From positions 1 through 64,000 of the forward strand of contig SEGS01000001.1 in assembly GCA_004210915.1 (NCBI GenBank): a DNA stretch of 64,000 bases, written 5' to 3'. The notes beneath the pieces were generated by a model. It searched no databases and had not been told where the DNA came from. It was given only the letters and a program-made list of their open reading frames with translations. The stretch is from Variovorax sp. GTDB taxonomy: Bacteria > Pseudomonadota > Gammaproteobacteria > Burkholderiales > Burkholderiaceae_C. Position numbers and translations under genes: made by a program. Below, piece after piece: positions 9,671 to 17,523 of this stretch (position 1 is its first letter; every line of letters begins with the position of its first letter).

Positions 9671-9767
9671 GGGAAGTCTCCTTGGATTGGAAGTGCAAAA
9701 ACAAAAGGGCAAGGCTGCGCAGCCCGGCAGCCAGCGGGAATCGCGAAAACAGGAAGTAGCCGACCCT

Positions 9768-10451
9768 CTAGGAGGGGGGCGGGATGGTCCGCATGCCGGC
9801 TTCGAGGTAGTCCATGAACTCGCGCCGTTCGCGTGCTTCATTGCCAGCCTCGGCCAGCGGCATGGGGCCGAAGGGCGACCGCTTGAGGTAGTTGCGGTAG
9901 GAGACGCCGTAATACACCGCATTCATGCTGACGATGAGCCGGAACTGCAGCGTCTCAACGCCTGCTTCCGGCACGCACTCCTGAAGGCGCGCCAGCGCAC
10001 GCGCAAGGATCTGGCGATGAAGATCGGCCGACAGTTCTTGCCCGCGTTCGCCGAAGTCCCACCCCAACCGTCCGATGAAGGCAACGGCGTCGCGTCCCCA
10101 GCGACGGTCTTCGAGCAGCTCCAGCACAGGGCCGAAGGTGGCCTCCATCACATCGCGCAGTGAAAAGGCAGTGCCCGCCATCGCGTCCAGGCGCGCACAG
10201 GCGCGCGGCTCCAAGCGTTGTCGAAGCCTTTCGGCAATCGCCGCAACCAGCCCTTCGCGGGTGCCGAAGTGGTAGTGAAGGGCGGATGGATTTTGGGCGC
10301 CCGCTGCCTGCACCACGCGGCGCAACGAGACTGCATTCATGCCCTCCCGTGCGAAGAGCCGCATGCCTTCCTCTGCGATCCGCGCCGGCGTGTCCAGCGT
10401 TGCGTCATCGCTGGGAGGGGGCGCTTCGTCGATAGTGGATGGTTCCATCAT
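9768..10451 (-). CDS. TetR-family transcriptional regulator
   Basis: A 227-residue protein. Two tandem ATGs (10451, 10448) are possible starts; a GTG at 10466 would run into the operator. The N-terminal HTH is typical: ARIAEEGMRLFAREG, then VSLRRVVQAAGAQNPSALHYHFGTREGL at about residues 30-70. The C-terminal ligand-binding part is all-helical. It lies 97 bp upstream of the two lipoprotein hydrolases on the same strand and has a perfect 8+8 bp dyad just before its start. It therefore probably regulates itself and perhaps the hydrolases. Confidence 0.88.
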   Translation of the reverse strand: MMEPSTIDEAPPPSDDATLDTPARIAEEGMRLFAREGMNAVSLRRVVQAAGAQNPSALHYHFGTREGLVAAIAERLRQRLEPRACARLDAMAGTAFSLRDVMEATFGPVLELLEDRRWGRDAVAFIGRLGWDFGERGQELSADLHRQILARALARLQECVPEAGVETLQFRLIVSMNAVYYGVSYRNYLKRSPFGPMPLAEAGNEARERREFMDYLEAGMRTIPPPS

Positions 10452-10458
10452 CTGCAAA

Positions 10459-10488
10459 TAATGCACTCGAATTAATCCACGTGCATTA
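10459..10488. promoter_or_regulatory. Dyad operator upstream of the TetR gene
   Basis: TAATGCAC and GTGCATTA form a perfect inverted repeat across a 14 bp spacer centred on ATTAAT. The dyad ends 8 bp before the preferred TetR start codon, a usual place for an autoregulatory operator. The assignment to this TetR protein is inference. Confidence 0.6.
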
Positions 10489-10615
10489 GAAAAAACCCCA
10501 AGTTCACCGGCGAGAGGACGCCTTCGCGGTCAGAAATCTGACCTCACCGCACCTGAGAAGGGCCTCTCCTGCCCTTGCGCAATCGGCCTGTGGCTCCCTT
10601 GCTATCCGATCCCGA

Positions 10616-11911
10616 TCAGGCGTTAAGCCGCGCGCCGGCCTCGATGGTGGATGGCGCGGCATTGAGCGTCTCGATCGCAAAGCCAGCCGCCGCCTTGTAG
10701 CGCGCCATGTAGGCCTCGCGCTCCGCTGCGGGCACGACCTGTTCGATGTCGTCGAACACGCCGCCGCAGCGCTCGTCGACCAAGCCCAGGATGCCGAAAG
10801 GGCCGGAGCCGCGGTTGCGCAGCACCAGCGCCGAAATGTCGGCGCAGAGCTTGTCGTCGTAGGCCTTCAGCGCGGCCGGCGTGAGGCCGTGGTTCAGCAG
10901 CGCCGCCCCCAGCACGCGCGCATCGACGATGGCCTGGCTCGCGCCGTTCGAGCCCACCGGGTACATCACGTGCGCCGCATCGCCGAGCAGCGCGACGCGG
11001 CCGTCGACCCAGGTCGGCACCGGGTCGCGGTCGATCATCGGGTACTCGAACACCTCCTTCGCGCCGCGCAGCATCGCGGGCACGTCGAGCCAGCCGAAGT
11101 CCCAGCCCTCGAAGTGGTGAATGAAGTCGTCGATGGCCACGCGCCGGTTCCAGTCGCCCTGCGTCCAGCCCTGCGAGTTGTCGACGGTGATCTCGGCGAT
11201 CCAGTTGATCGTGGCCAGGCCGGTCGTCGGGTCGGGCGGCGAGATCGGGTACAGCACGACGCGGTGCTTGAGCGAGCCGACGCCGACGAAAGAAGCGCCA
11301 CCGCGAATCGGCAGGCCCGGCGTGGTGCCGCGCCACATGATCGCCCCACCCCACTGGATCGGCGGCTGCGTGGGGTGCATCTGCGCGCGCACCGCCGAGT
11401 GCAGGCCGTCGGCGGCCACGAGCAGGCTGCCTTCGATGTCCATGCGCTGGCCGTCGCGCGTTTCCACCGTCGCGGTCACGCCGTCGTCGGTCTGGCGGTA
11501 GCCGGTGACGCGGTGGCCCAGGCGGATCGCATCGGTGCCGAGGCGCTCGAGCACCGTGCGGTAGAGCAGCATTTGCAGCTCGCCGCGGTGCAGCGAATAC
11601 TGCGGCCAGCGGTAGCCCGCCTGCAGCCCGCGTGGCTCAGCGTAGATCTCGCTGCCGTTGCGCCCCACCAGCGCCCATTCGCGCGCCTGCAAACCGATGC
11701 GATCGAGGACGTCGGCATCGAGGCCGAGGTCGTACAGCTCGCGCACGGCATTGGGTTGCAGGTTGATGCCCACGCCCAGCGGCTGGATCGCCGGCACGGC
11801 TTCGAGCACCACGCAGGGCACGCCAATCTGATGGAGCGTGAGGGCCAGTGCGAGGCCGCCGATGCCGCCACCTGCAATAAGAACGGGCCGTGTGTCGGGA
11901 GAAGAAGTCAT
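10616..11911 (-). CDS. FAD-dependent aromatic-ring monooxygenase family protein
   Basis: A 431-residue flavoprotein of the salicylate/3-hydroxybenzoate hydroxylase type. The Rossmann motif GGGIGG lies about residues 14-19 (start MTSSPDTRP at 11911). The DG motif appears as VAADGLHSAVR and the GD motif as VALLGDAAHVMYP. Such enzymes use NAD(P)H and O2 to hydroxylate or oxidatively decarboxylate a ring substrate. The frame opens 14 codons earlier, but that would overlap the neighbouring gene. It follows an unrelated hypothetical gene by 10 bp. The substrate cannot be named. Confidence 0.85.
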   Translation of the reverse strand: MTSSPDTRPVLIAGGGIGGLALALTLHQIGVPCVVLEAVPAIQPLGVGINLQPNAVRELYDLGLDADVLDRIGLQAREWALVGRNGSEIYAEPRGLQAGYRWPQYSLHRGELQMLLYRTVLERLGTDAIRLGHRVTGYRQTDDGVTATVETRDGQRMDIEGSLLVAADGLHSAVRAQMHPTQPPIQWGGAIMWRGTTPGLPIRGGASFVGVGSLKHRVVLYPISPPDPTTGLATINWIAEITVDNSQGWTQGDWNRRVAIDDFIHHFEGWDFGWLDVPAMLRGAKEVFEYPMIDRDPVPTWVDGRVALLGDAAHVMYPVGSNGASQAIVDARVLGAALLNHGLTPAALKAYDDKLCADISALVLRNRGSGPFGILGLVDERCGGVFDDIEQVVPAAEREAYMARYKAAAGFAIETLNAAPSTIEAGARLNA

Positions 11912-11921
11912 GGGCGAATTT

Positions 11922-12764
11922 TCATTCAGGGGTCTGTCCAGCCCGGTTGGCATCGAACTCCGCGCGGTTGAAGAGCCCGAAGTACAGCACCTCCGACCAG
12001 TTCGTGAGGCCGATGGGGTGTTCCGTCATGCGGGTGCGCGTGCGGGTGTTGTCGCAGTCGTCGTCGAAGCGCAGGCCGAAGAAGGCGTCGAACGGCGCGG
12101 GGCCTCGCCCGCTGGCCGCGCCGCGCAGCACACGCGCGGCCTCGGCCGTGTCCGTCGGCAGCGCCTCGAAGGCCGCGCCGACGTGGCGGCAACGCGCGAT
12201 CTCGGCTTCAACGCAGGCGCGCAGCGGGCCCTCCCCGCCATGCATCATGGTGTCGATCTCGATGGTCTCGAGCAGAAAGAACGTGTCGCGGTGCGCGTCG
12301 AGAAAGGCGACGGTGGCGTCCAGCCAGCCGGGCAGGTGTTCCACCGTCGCGGCCGCGGGGGCAGGCGTGGGGGCCGTCGCGGGGGACGGCGAAAACGCCT
12401 TCTTGAGACGACCCAAGAAGGACGCGGGCGCAGGCGCCGCGGCCGCTGGCACGACCGGTGCAGCCGACGCCGCGGGTGTGTTCGCCACCATCCAGCGCAC
12501 GATCTCCACGAAGCGCTTCACCCGCTCGACGCCCACGTCGCAGGGGCTGCTGATCGCGTGGAGACGCGTCTTGCGCGGCGGCTCGTCACCGTCCAGACCG
12601 TCGGCAATCAGCGAAGCGCAAATCTGCGGATCGCCCGACACCAGCAGGCGGTAGATGAAGGGCACGTCATAGGCCCATTCCGAAATGCCGGAGATCGTGT
12701 CGGGCCGATCCTCGTACGAAGTGGGCTGATTGCTGAGCCTGTAGAGGTAAGACCGGTTGGCCAT
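11922..12764 (-). CDS. Conserved hypothetical protein with Ala/Pro linker
   Basis: A 280-residue protein; the start MANRSYLY at 12764 has GGGAG six bases upstream, whereas the ATG at 12776 has none. The N-terminal part (1-105) is rich in Tyr, Asp and Trp. A low-complexity Ala/Pro stretch (about 106-145) links it to a helical C-terminal domain with TRTRMTEHPIGLTNWSEVLYFGLFN near the end. There is no signal peptide or known catalytic motif. The N-terminal MANRSYLY...P pattern recalls a DUF7822-like family, from memory only. It is divergent from cysH. Confidence 0.65.
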   Translation of the reverse strand: MANRSYLYRLSNQPTSYEDRPDTISGISEWAYDVPFIYRLLVSGDPQICASLIADGLDGDEPPRKTRLHAISSPCDVGVERVKRFVEIVRWMVANTPAASAAPVVPAAAAPAPASFLGRLKKAFSPSPATAPTPAPAAATVEHLPGWLDATVAFLDAHRDTFFLLETIEIDTMMHGGEGPLRACVEAEIARCRHVGAAFEALPTDTAEAARVLRGAASGRGPAPFDAFFGLRFDDDCDNTRTRTRMTEHPIGLTNWSEVLYFGLFNRAEFDANRAGQTPE

Positions 12765-12816
12765 CGAAGCTCCCATATTGCGTTGTGCGGGCAGTTTAGT
12801 GAGGGGCCGAACAGCG

Positions 12817-12956
12817 TCGCGCGAGCCTTATCCAGCCTGGCCCTCAAACCGCCCCACAACCCGCATGAACACTGCTGCATTTGCTTATCCGCATAAAGCG
12901 CGAACTAAAAGATCGTTTGTTTCCATAAGGGCTCTCCCTACAGTGCGGGCTCCACG
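12817..12956 (+). promoter_or_regulatory. cysH promoter module, second copy of the cysI module
   Basis: The sequence aligns almost throughout with the region before cysI. It has the dyad CTTAT-CCGC-ATAAA at 12884-12897, the half site CCATAAG at 12923-12929, and TTTGTT (12916-12921), a 17 bp spacer and TACAGT (12939-12944) as a candidate promoter. The upstream half site CCTTATCC near 12826 and the sequence CAACCCGCATG are also shared. The spacing between elements is the same in both copies, which supports function in both. Confidence 0.65.
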
Positions 12957-12969
12957 GAATTTCAGCGAC

Positions 12970-13590
12970 ATGAGCATCGATCTCGAACACGTCAACGCCG
13001 AACTGGGCCGCAATTCGCAAGGCCTGGTCGACTGGGCCATCGGCCTCGGCCAACCGGCCATCGTCACCACCAATTTCCGGCCCTTCGAGGCGGTGATCCT
13101 GCACATGGTCACGCGCGCCAAGGCCGATGTGCCCGTGGTCTGGATGGACAACGGCTACAACACCGAAGCCACCTACCGTTTTGCCGACGAGGTGACCCGG
13201 CAGCTGGGCCTGAAGCTGCACATCTACCTGCCGCGCCGCTCGCGTGCGCACCGCGAAGCGGTCGAGGGCGCGACGCCGGCACTGGACGATCCGCGCCACG
13301 CCGCGTTCACCGAAGAAGTGAAGCTCGAACCCTTCGCCCGCGCGCTGCGCGAAACAGCGCCGAAGGTGTGGTTCACCGCCCTGCGCGCCACCGACACCGC
13401 CGTGCGCGCGACGATGGACCCGGTCAGCATCAACCCTGACGGCCTCATCAAAGTGGCGCCGCTGTTGCATTGGTCGTCCAAAGACCTCTACGAATACTGC
13501 GAGAAGCACGGCCTGCCGAACAACTTCGACTACGTCGACCCGACCAAGGGCGAAGACAACCGCGAGTGCGGCTTGCACCTTGCGCACTGA
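12970..13590 (+). CDS. cysH: CysH-family (phospho)adenylylsulfate reductase, compact variant
   Basis: A 206-residue protein that reduces activated sulfate (PAPS or APS) to sulfite. The start MSIDLEHV at 12970 follows the shared cys promoter; the open frame upstream is non-coding. The fold is recognisable from VPVVWMDNGYNTEATYRFADE and from the C-terminal ECGLH with the catalytic Cys. The family's usual GLRRxQS is replaced by TALRATDTAVR. The section that normally carries SIGCxxCT is missing, and there is no CC pair, so no [4Fe-4S] cluster is expected. Typical members are 230-260 residues. It is first in cysH-cysD-cysN. Confidence 0.85.
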   Translation: MSIDLEHVNAELGRNSQGLVDWAIGLGQPAIVTTNFRPFEAVILHMVTRAKADVPVVWMDNGYNTEATYRFADEVTRQLGLKLHIYLPRRSRAHREAVEGATPALDDPRHAAFTEEVKLEPFARALRETAPKVWFTALRATDTAVRATMDPVSINPDGLIKVAPLLHWSSKDLYEYCEKHGLPNNFDYVDPTKGEDNRECGLHLAH

Positions 13591-13605
13591 CCACCGAAGC
13601 CACCC

Positions 13606-14559
13606 ATGAACGCACGTACCGAAGCCGATCTGCTGCAGCCCGCCATGCACTCTCCCGCGCGCCTTTCCAACACCCACCTCGATGCGCTCGAGGAAGAGAC
13701 CATCTTCATCCTCCGCGAAGTCGCAGCAGCCTTCGAGCGCCCCACCCTGCTGTTCTCGGGCGGCAAGGATTCGCTGGTGCTGCTCAAGTGCGCCGAGAAG
13801 GCCTTCGGCACGGGCCGCATCCCCTATCCGCTGCTGATGATCGACACCGGCCACAACTTTCCCGAAGTGACGGCGTTTCGCGACCACCGCGCCAAGGAAC
13901 TGGGCGCCGAGCTCATCGTGCGCAGCGTCGAGGATTCGATGGCGCGCGGCACCGTGCGTCTGGCGCACGCCGGCGAGTCGCGCAACGCGCACCAGTCGGT
14001 CACGCTGCTCGAAGCGATCGAGGAATTCCGCTTCGACGCGCTGATCGGCGGCGCCCGCCGCGACGAGGAAAAGGCGCGCGCCAAGGAGCGCATCTTTTCG
14101 CACCGCGACGCCTTCGGCCAGTGGCAGCCGAAAGACCAGCGGCCCGAACTCTGGACGCTCTTCAACACGCGCCTGGCGCCCGGCGAACACTTCCGTGTGT
14201 TCCCGATCTCGAACTGGACCGAGCTGGACGTCTGGCAGTACATCGAGCGCGAGCACGTCGAACTGCCCTCTATCTACTACACGCACAAGCGCAATGTGGT
14301 CGAACGCCGCGGCCTGCTGGTGCCGGTGACCGATCTCACGCCGCCGCGCGCCGGCGAAACCGTGCAGACGCGCGACGTGCGCTTTCGCACCGTGGGCGAC
14401 ATCACGACCACCTGCCCGGTCGAGAGCCTCGCGGCCGACGCCGGCGACGTGGTGCTCGAAACCCTGAGCGTGGACGTGAGCGAACGCGGCGCGACGCGCA
14501 TGGACGACATGACCTCCGAAGCCTCGATGGAAAAACGCAAGAAAGACGGGTACTTCTGA
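13606..14559 (+). CDS. cysD: Sulfate adenylyltransferase subunit 2 (ATP sulfurylase small subunit)
   Basis: A 317-residue subunit that, with CysN, forms APS from ATP and sulfate. The PP-loop motif SGGKDS starts at residue 51, and GGARRDEEKARAKERIFS is the conserved nucleotide-binding region. The C-terminus EKRKKDGYF is characteristic. It starts 15 bp after cysH and its stop overlaps the cysN start by TGATG, as expected for a stoichiometric complex. Confidence 0.96.
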   Translation: MNARTEADLLQPAMHSPARLSNTHLDALEEETIFILREVAAAFERPTLLFSGGKDSLVLLKCAEKAFGTGRIPYPLLMIDTGHNFPEVTAFRDHRAKELGAELIVRSVEDSMARGTVRLAHAGESRNAHQSVTLLEAIEEFRFDALIGGARRDEEKARAKERIFSHRDAFGQWQPKDQRPELWTLFNTRLAPGEHFRVFPISNWTELDVWQYIEREHVELPSIYYTHKRNVVERRGLLVPVTDLTPPRAGETVQTRDVRFRTVGDITTTCPVESLAADAGDVVLETLSVDVSERGATRMDDMTSEASMEKRKKDGYF

Positions 14560-15887
14560 TGACCGCCACCACCCTCGAATCCAACGTCGCCACCGACACC
14601 GGCACCGCGCTGCGCTTCATCACCTGCGGCAGCGTCGACGACGGCAAGAGCACACTGATCGGCCGGCTCCTGGTCGACAGCAAGACGGTGCTGCAAGACC
14701 AGCTCGCCGGCGTGCAGCGCGGCGGTGAAACCGATCTGGCCTTGCTCACCGACGGCCTCTCGGCCGAGCGCGAACAGGGCATCACGATCGACGTTGCCTA
14801 CCGCTACTTCTCGACCGCCAGGCGCAAATTCATCATCGGCGACGCGCCCGGCCACGAGCAGTACACGCGCAACATGGTGACGGCCGTGTCGTCGGCCGAC
14901 GCCGCGGTGGTGCTGGTCGATGCGACCAAGCTGGCGTGGGCGGCCGAGGTCTCCGACGGCGAAGTGGTCAAGCGCGAGTTGCTGCCGCAGACCCGCCGCC
15001 ACACGCTGCTGGCCAACCTGCTGCGCGTGCAGTCGATCGTGTTCGCGGTCAACAAGCTCGATGCCATCGACGATGCCGAGCTGGCGTTCGAGCGCATCGG
15101 GACCGCGCTCACCGCGTTCGCCGACGCGGCCGGCGTGCAGGTCGCAGCCATCGTGCCGATCTCTGCGCTCAAGGGCTGGAACGTGGCCACGCGCCAGGCT
15201 GAATGGGCCGGCTATGAGGGCCCGAGCTTGCTCGAGCTGCTGGAAGACCTGCCCGTGACCGCGCAGGACGAGGCCGTGCCCTTCGCCTTCCCCGTGCAAT
15301 GGGTCGAGAAGTTCTCGTCCTCATCGGACACCTCGCAGGGCCGCCGCGTGTTCTGGGGCCGCGTCGCTTCGGGCCATGTCGAGCCCGGCCAGCGCGTGAC
15401 CGTGCTGCCCAGCAACCAGACCGCCACCGTCGCGCAGGTTCTGAGCCACACGCGCCAACCGAAGTCGGTGCATGCGGGGCACAGCGCGGGCATCATCCTC
15501 GACCGCGAACTCGACGTATCGCGCGGCGACTGGCTGCTGGCGCCCGAGGCGTTCGAGCCCGTGCGAGAGATCACCGCCACCGTCGCCTGGCTCGATGACG
15601 AGCCGCTGGTGGCGGGCCGCGTTTACTGGGCGCTGCAAGGGCATCGCTGGGTCAAGGCCAAGGTGGCGCGCATCGTCGATCGGCTGAACATCACGACGCT
15701 CGACGCCGAGCCGGCCGACCGGCTCGAAGCCAACGCCATCGGCGACGTGGTGCTGGCATTGCAGCAGCCGCTGGCCGTGCTGCCTTTTGCCCAATCTCGC
15801 GCGCTCGGCTCGCTGGTGCTGGTCGACACTGCCACCCACAAGACCACAGCGGCCGTGTTGGTGCGGCCCGCCAGCGCGACGGCCTGA
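14559..15887 (+). CDS. cysN: Sulfate adenylyltransferase subunit 1 (GTPase subunit)
   Basis: A 442-residue EF-Tu-like GTPase that couples GTP hydrolysis to APS synthesis with Cys[10 protein letters not shown] (residues 24-32) is the P-loop, GDAPGHEQY is the G3 region and NKLD is G4. Beta-barrel domains follow. The protein ends after these domains, so there is no fused CysC APS-kinase domain, and no separate cysC is in the window. The true start is the ATG at 14559 in the TGATG overlap; the frame is open far upstream but that part is a shadow of cysD. Confidence 0.95.
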   Translation: MTATTLESNVATDTGTALRFITCGSVDDGKSTLIGRLLVDSKTVLQDQLAGVQRGGETDLALLTDGLSAEREQGITIDVAYRYFSTARRKFIIGDAPGHEQYTRNMVTAVSSADAAVVLVDATKLAWAAEVSDGEVVKRELLPQTRRHTLLANLLRVQSIVFAVNKLDAIDDAELAFERIGTALTAFADAAGVQVAAIVPISALKGWNVATRQAEWAGYEGPSLLELLEDLPVTAQDEAVPFAFPVQWVEKFSSSSDTSQGRRVFWGRVASGHVEPGQRVTVLPSNQTATVAQVLSHTRQPKSVHAGHSAGIILDRELDVSRGDWLLAPEAFEPVREITATVAWLDDEPLVAGRVYWALQGHRWVKAKVARIVDRLNITTLDAEPADRLEANAIGDVVLALQQPLAVLPFAQSRALGSLVLVDTATHKTTAAVLVRPASATA

Positions 15888-15940
15888 CGCAAACGCCTAA
15901 AATCACGGGTTTCCCCGAACAACGACTTCGCTCCAAGAAC

Positions 15941-16270
15941 ATGACCCACGTCGTCTCCGAATCCTGCATCCGTTGCAAATACACCGACTGCGTGGACGTG
16001 TGCCCCGTGGACTGCTTCCGCGAAGGCCCCAACATGCTGGTGATCGATCCGGACGAGTGCATCGACTGCGCGGTCTGCATCCCCGAGTGCCCGGTCAACG
16101 CGATCTACGCCGAGGAAGACCTGCCGGCCGACCAGATCGCCTTCATCAAGCTCAACGCCGAACTGGCGCTGGCCGACGGCTGGAAGAGCATCACCAAGCG
16201 CAAGCCCGCGCTGCCCGATGCCGAAGAATGGAAAGACGTTACCGCCAAGATCGGCGAACTGGTCCGCTGA
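15941..16270 (+). CDS. fdxA: FdxA-type 7Fe ferredoxin
   Basis: A 109-residue ferredoxin with nine cysteines: C9, C12, C17, C21 and C25 in [17 protein letters not shown], and C40, C43, C46 and C50 in [12 protein letters not shown]. This is the pattern of one [3Fe-4S] and one [4Fe-4S] cluster plus a helical C-terminal extension, as in Azotobacter FdI. It lies 53 bp after cysN and directly before a ferredoxin-NADP reductase gene, so the two probably form an electron-transfer pair that may serve CysI. Confidence 0.93.
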   Translation: MTHVVSESCIRCKYTDCVDVCPVDCFREGPNMLVIDPDECIDCAVCIPECPVNAIYAEEDLPADQIAFIKLNAELALADGWKSITKRKPALPDAEEWKDVTAKIGELVR

Positions 16271-16277
16271 AGCCGGT

Positions 16278-17300
16278 TTGACCAAGAGCACGGGCCCCAT
16301 CGAGACCGACGCGCTGGTCATCGGCGCTGGCCCGGTCGGATTGTTCCAGGCCTTCCAGCTCGGCCTGCTCGAAATCTCCTGCCACGTCGTCGACGCGCTG
16401 CCCCAGGCGGGCGGCCAGTGCGTGGCGCTCTACGGCGACAAACCCATCTACGACATCCCGGGCACGCCGGTGACCACCGGTCGTGCGCTCGCGCAGTCGC
16501 TGCTCGAGCAGGTGGCGCCGTTCAAGCCGCAGTTCCATTTCGGTGAACAGGTCGCGACGCTGGAACGACAGGCTGACGACCGTTGGCTGCTCGGCACGTC
16601 GACGGGCCAACGCTTTTTGGCGAAGACCGTGTTCATCGCCGCCGGGGTCGGCGCCTTCGTGCCGCGGCGCATCGCCATCGACGGCATCGCACGCTTCGAG
16701 GGCGAGCAGCTTTTCTACCACCCCGAATCCCTGGAGCGCTTCACAGGCCAGACCGTGGTGGTCAATGGCGGCGACGACGCGGCGCTCGACACGGCCATCG
16801 CCCTCACTCGCATCGCGAAGCAGGTCACCTTGCTGCACCGGCGCGACGGCTTCCAGGCCGACGAAGCCACGGTCGCCGCGATGCGCGTGCTGGTGGCCGA
16901 TGGCCAGCTGAATCTGCAGATCGGCCAGCCGACGGCCTTCGACGGCACGCGCCTGCAGGTCGGCACGCCCGACGCGCAGACCGTCGACCTGCCGCTCGAT
17001 GCGCTCATCGCATGCCTGGGCATCTCGCCGCGCCTCGGGCCCATCGCCGACTGGGGCCTCGAACTCGAACGCAAGCAAGTCCCGGTTGATACCGCGAAGT
17101 TCGAGACGCGCGAGCGCGGCGTCTTCGCGGTGGGCGACATCAATACCTACCCGGGCAAGAAGAAGCTCATCGTCTGCGGCTTCCACGAGGCCACGCTTGC
17201 CGCCTGGGCGGCCACGGAGATCGTGTTTCCCGGCAAGTCCGTTCCGCTGCAGTACACGACCACCAGCACGCGGCTGCACGCGCTGCTGGGCGTCGGCTGA
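16278..17300 (+). CDS. Ferredoxin-NADP reductase, thioredoxin-reductase-like type
   Basis: A 340-residue FAD/NAD(P)-dependent oxidoreductase. The FAD motif GAGPVGLFQAFQLG and the AGGQC...YDIPG segment are typical of the type 2 (YumC/TrxR-like) FNR family, and the redox CxxC of thioredoxin reductase is absent. GVFAVGDINTYPGKKKLI is the second FAD motif. The probable start is TTG at 16278, giving LTKSTGP...; the ATG at 16218 lies inside fdxA. It should shuttle electrons between NADPH and the ferredoxin encoded just upstream. A TPP riboswitch follows. Confidence 0.88.
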   Translation: MTKSTGPIETDALVIGAGPVGLFQAFQLGLLEISCHVVDALPQAGGQCVALYGDKPIYDIPGTPVTTGRALAQSLLEQVAPFKPQFHFGEQVATLERQADDRWLLGTSTGQRFLAKTVFIAAGVGAFVPRRIAIDGIARFEGEQLFYHPESLERFTGQTVVVNGGDDAALDTAIALTRIAKQVTLLHRRDGFQADEATVAAMRVLVADGQLNLQIGQPTAFDGTRLQVGTPDAQTVDLPLDALIACLGISPRLGPIADWGLELERKQVPVDTAKFETRERGVFAVGDINTYPGKKKLIVCGFHEATLAAWAATEIVFPGKSVPLQYTTTSTRLHALLGVG

Positions 17301-17341
17301 GCCTGCGCCTACAATCCATTCCGCTTCGCCATCGTGCGAAG

Positions 17342-17437
17342 CACACGCTAGGGGTGCCGGCAAACGATCTCGTATCGCGCGCAGGCTGAGAGAGTCCCTT
17401 TGAACCTGATTGAGGTAATCCTCGCGCAGGGAAGCTG
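17342..17437 (+). promoter_or_regulatory. TPP (thiamin pyrophosphate) riboswitch
   Basis: The conserved THI-box parts are in order: GGGGTGCC at 17351-17358, GCTGAGAGAG near 17385-17394, CCCTTTGAACCTGAT at 17396-17410, and GGTAATCCTCGCGCAGGGAAG at 17414-17434. It lies about 90 bp upstream of the cytX start. No clear intrinsic terminator was seen downstream, so control of translation initiation is more likely than attenuation. Confidence 0.93.
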
Positions 17438-17523
17438 GTCTGGCGGCCGTCACGATGTCTCGCGTGAAGATCCGACCGCCTGGGCCGTGCCCACCTGCCA
17501 AACACTTGCGCTGGAGCAACTGA

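Noticed and set aside
13470-14558. Long N-terminal extension of cysN
   Set aside because: Read in the wrong frame through cysH and cysD; the TGATG overlap at 14559 gives the normal start.
15941-16277. ATG at 16218 as start of the ferredoxin reductase
   Set aside because: It lies inside fdxA and would add 20 residues unlike the family; TTG at 16278 gives the normal N-terminus.
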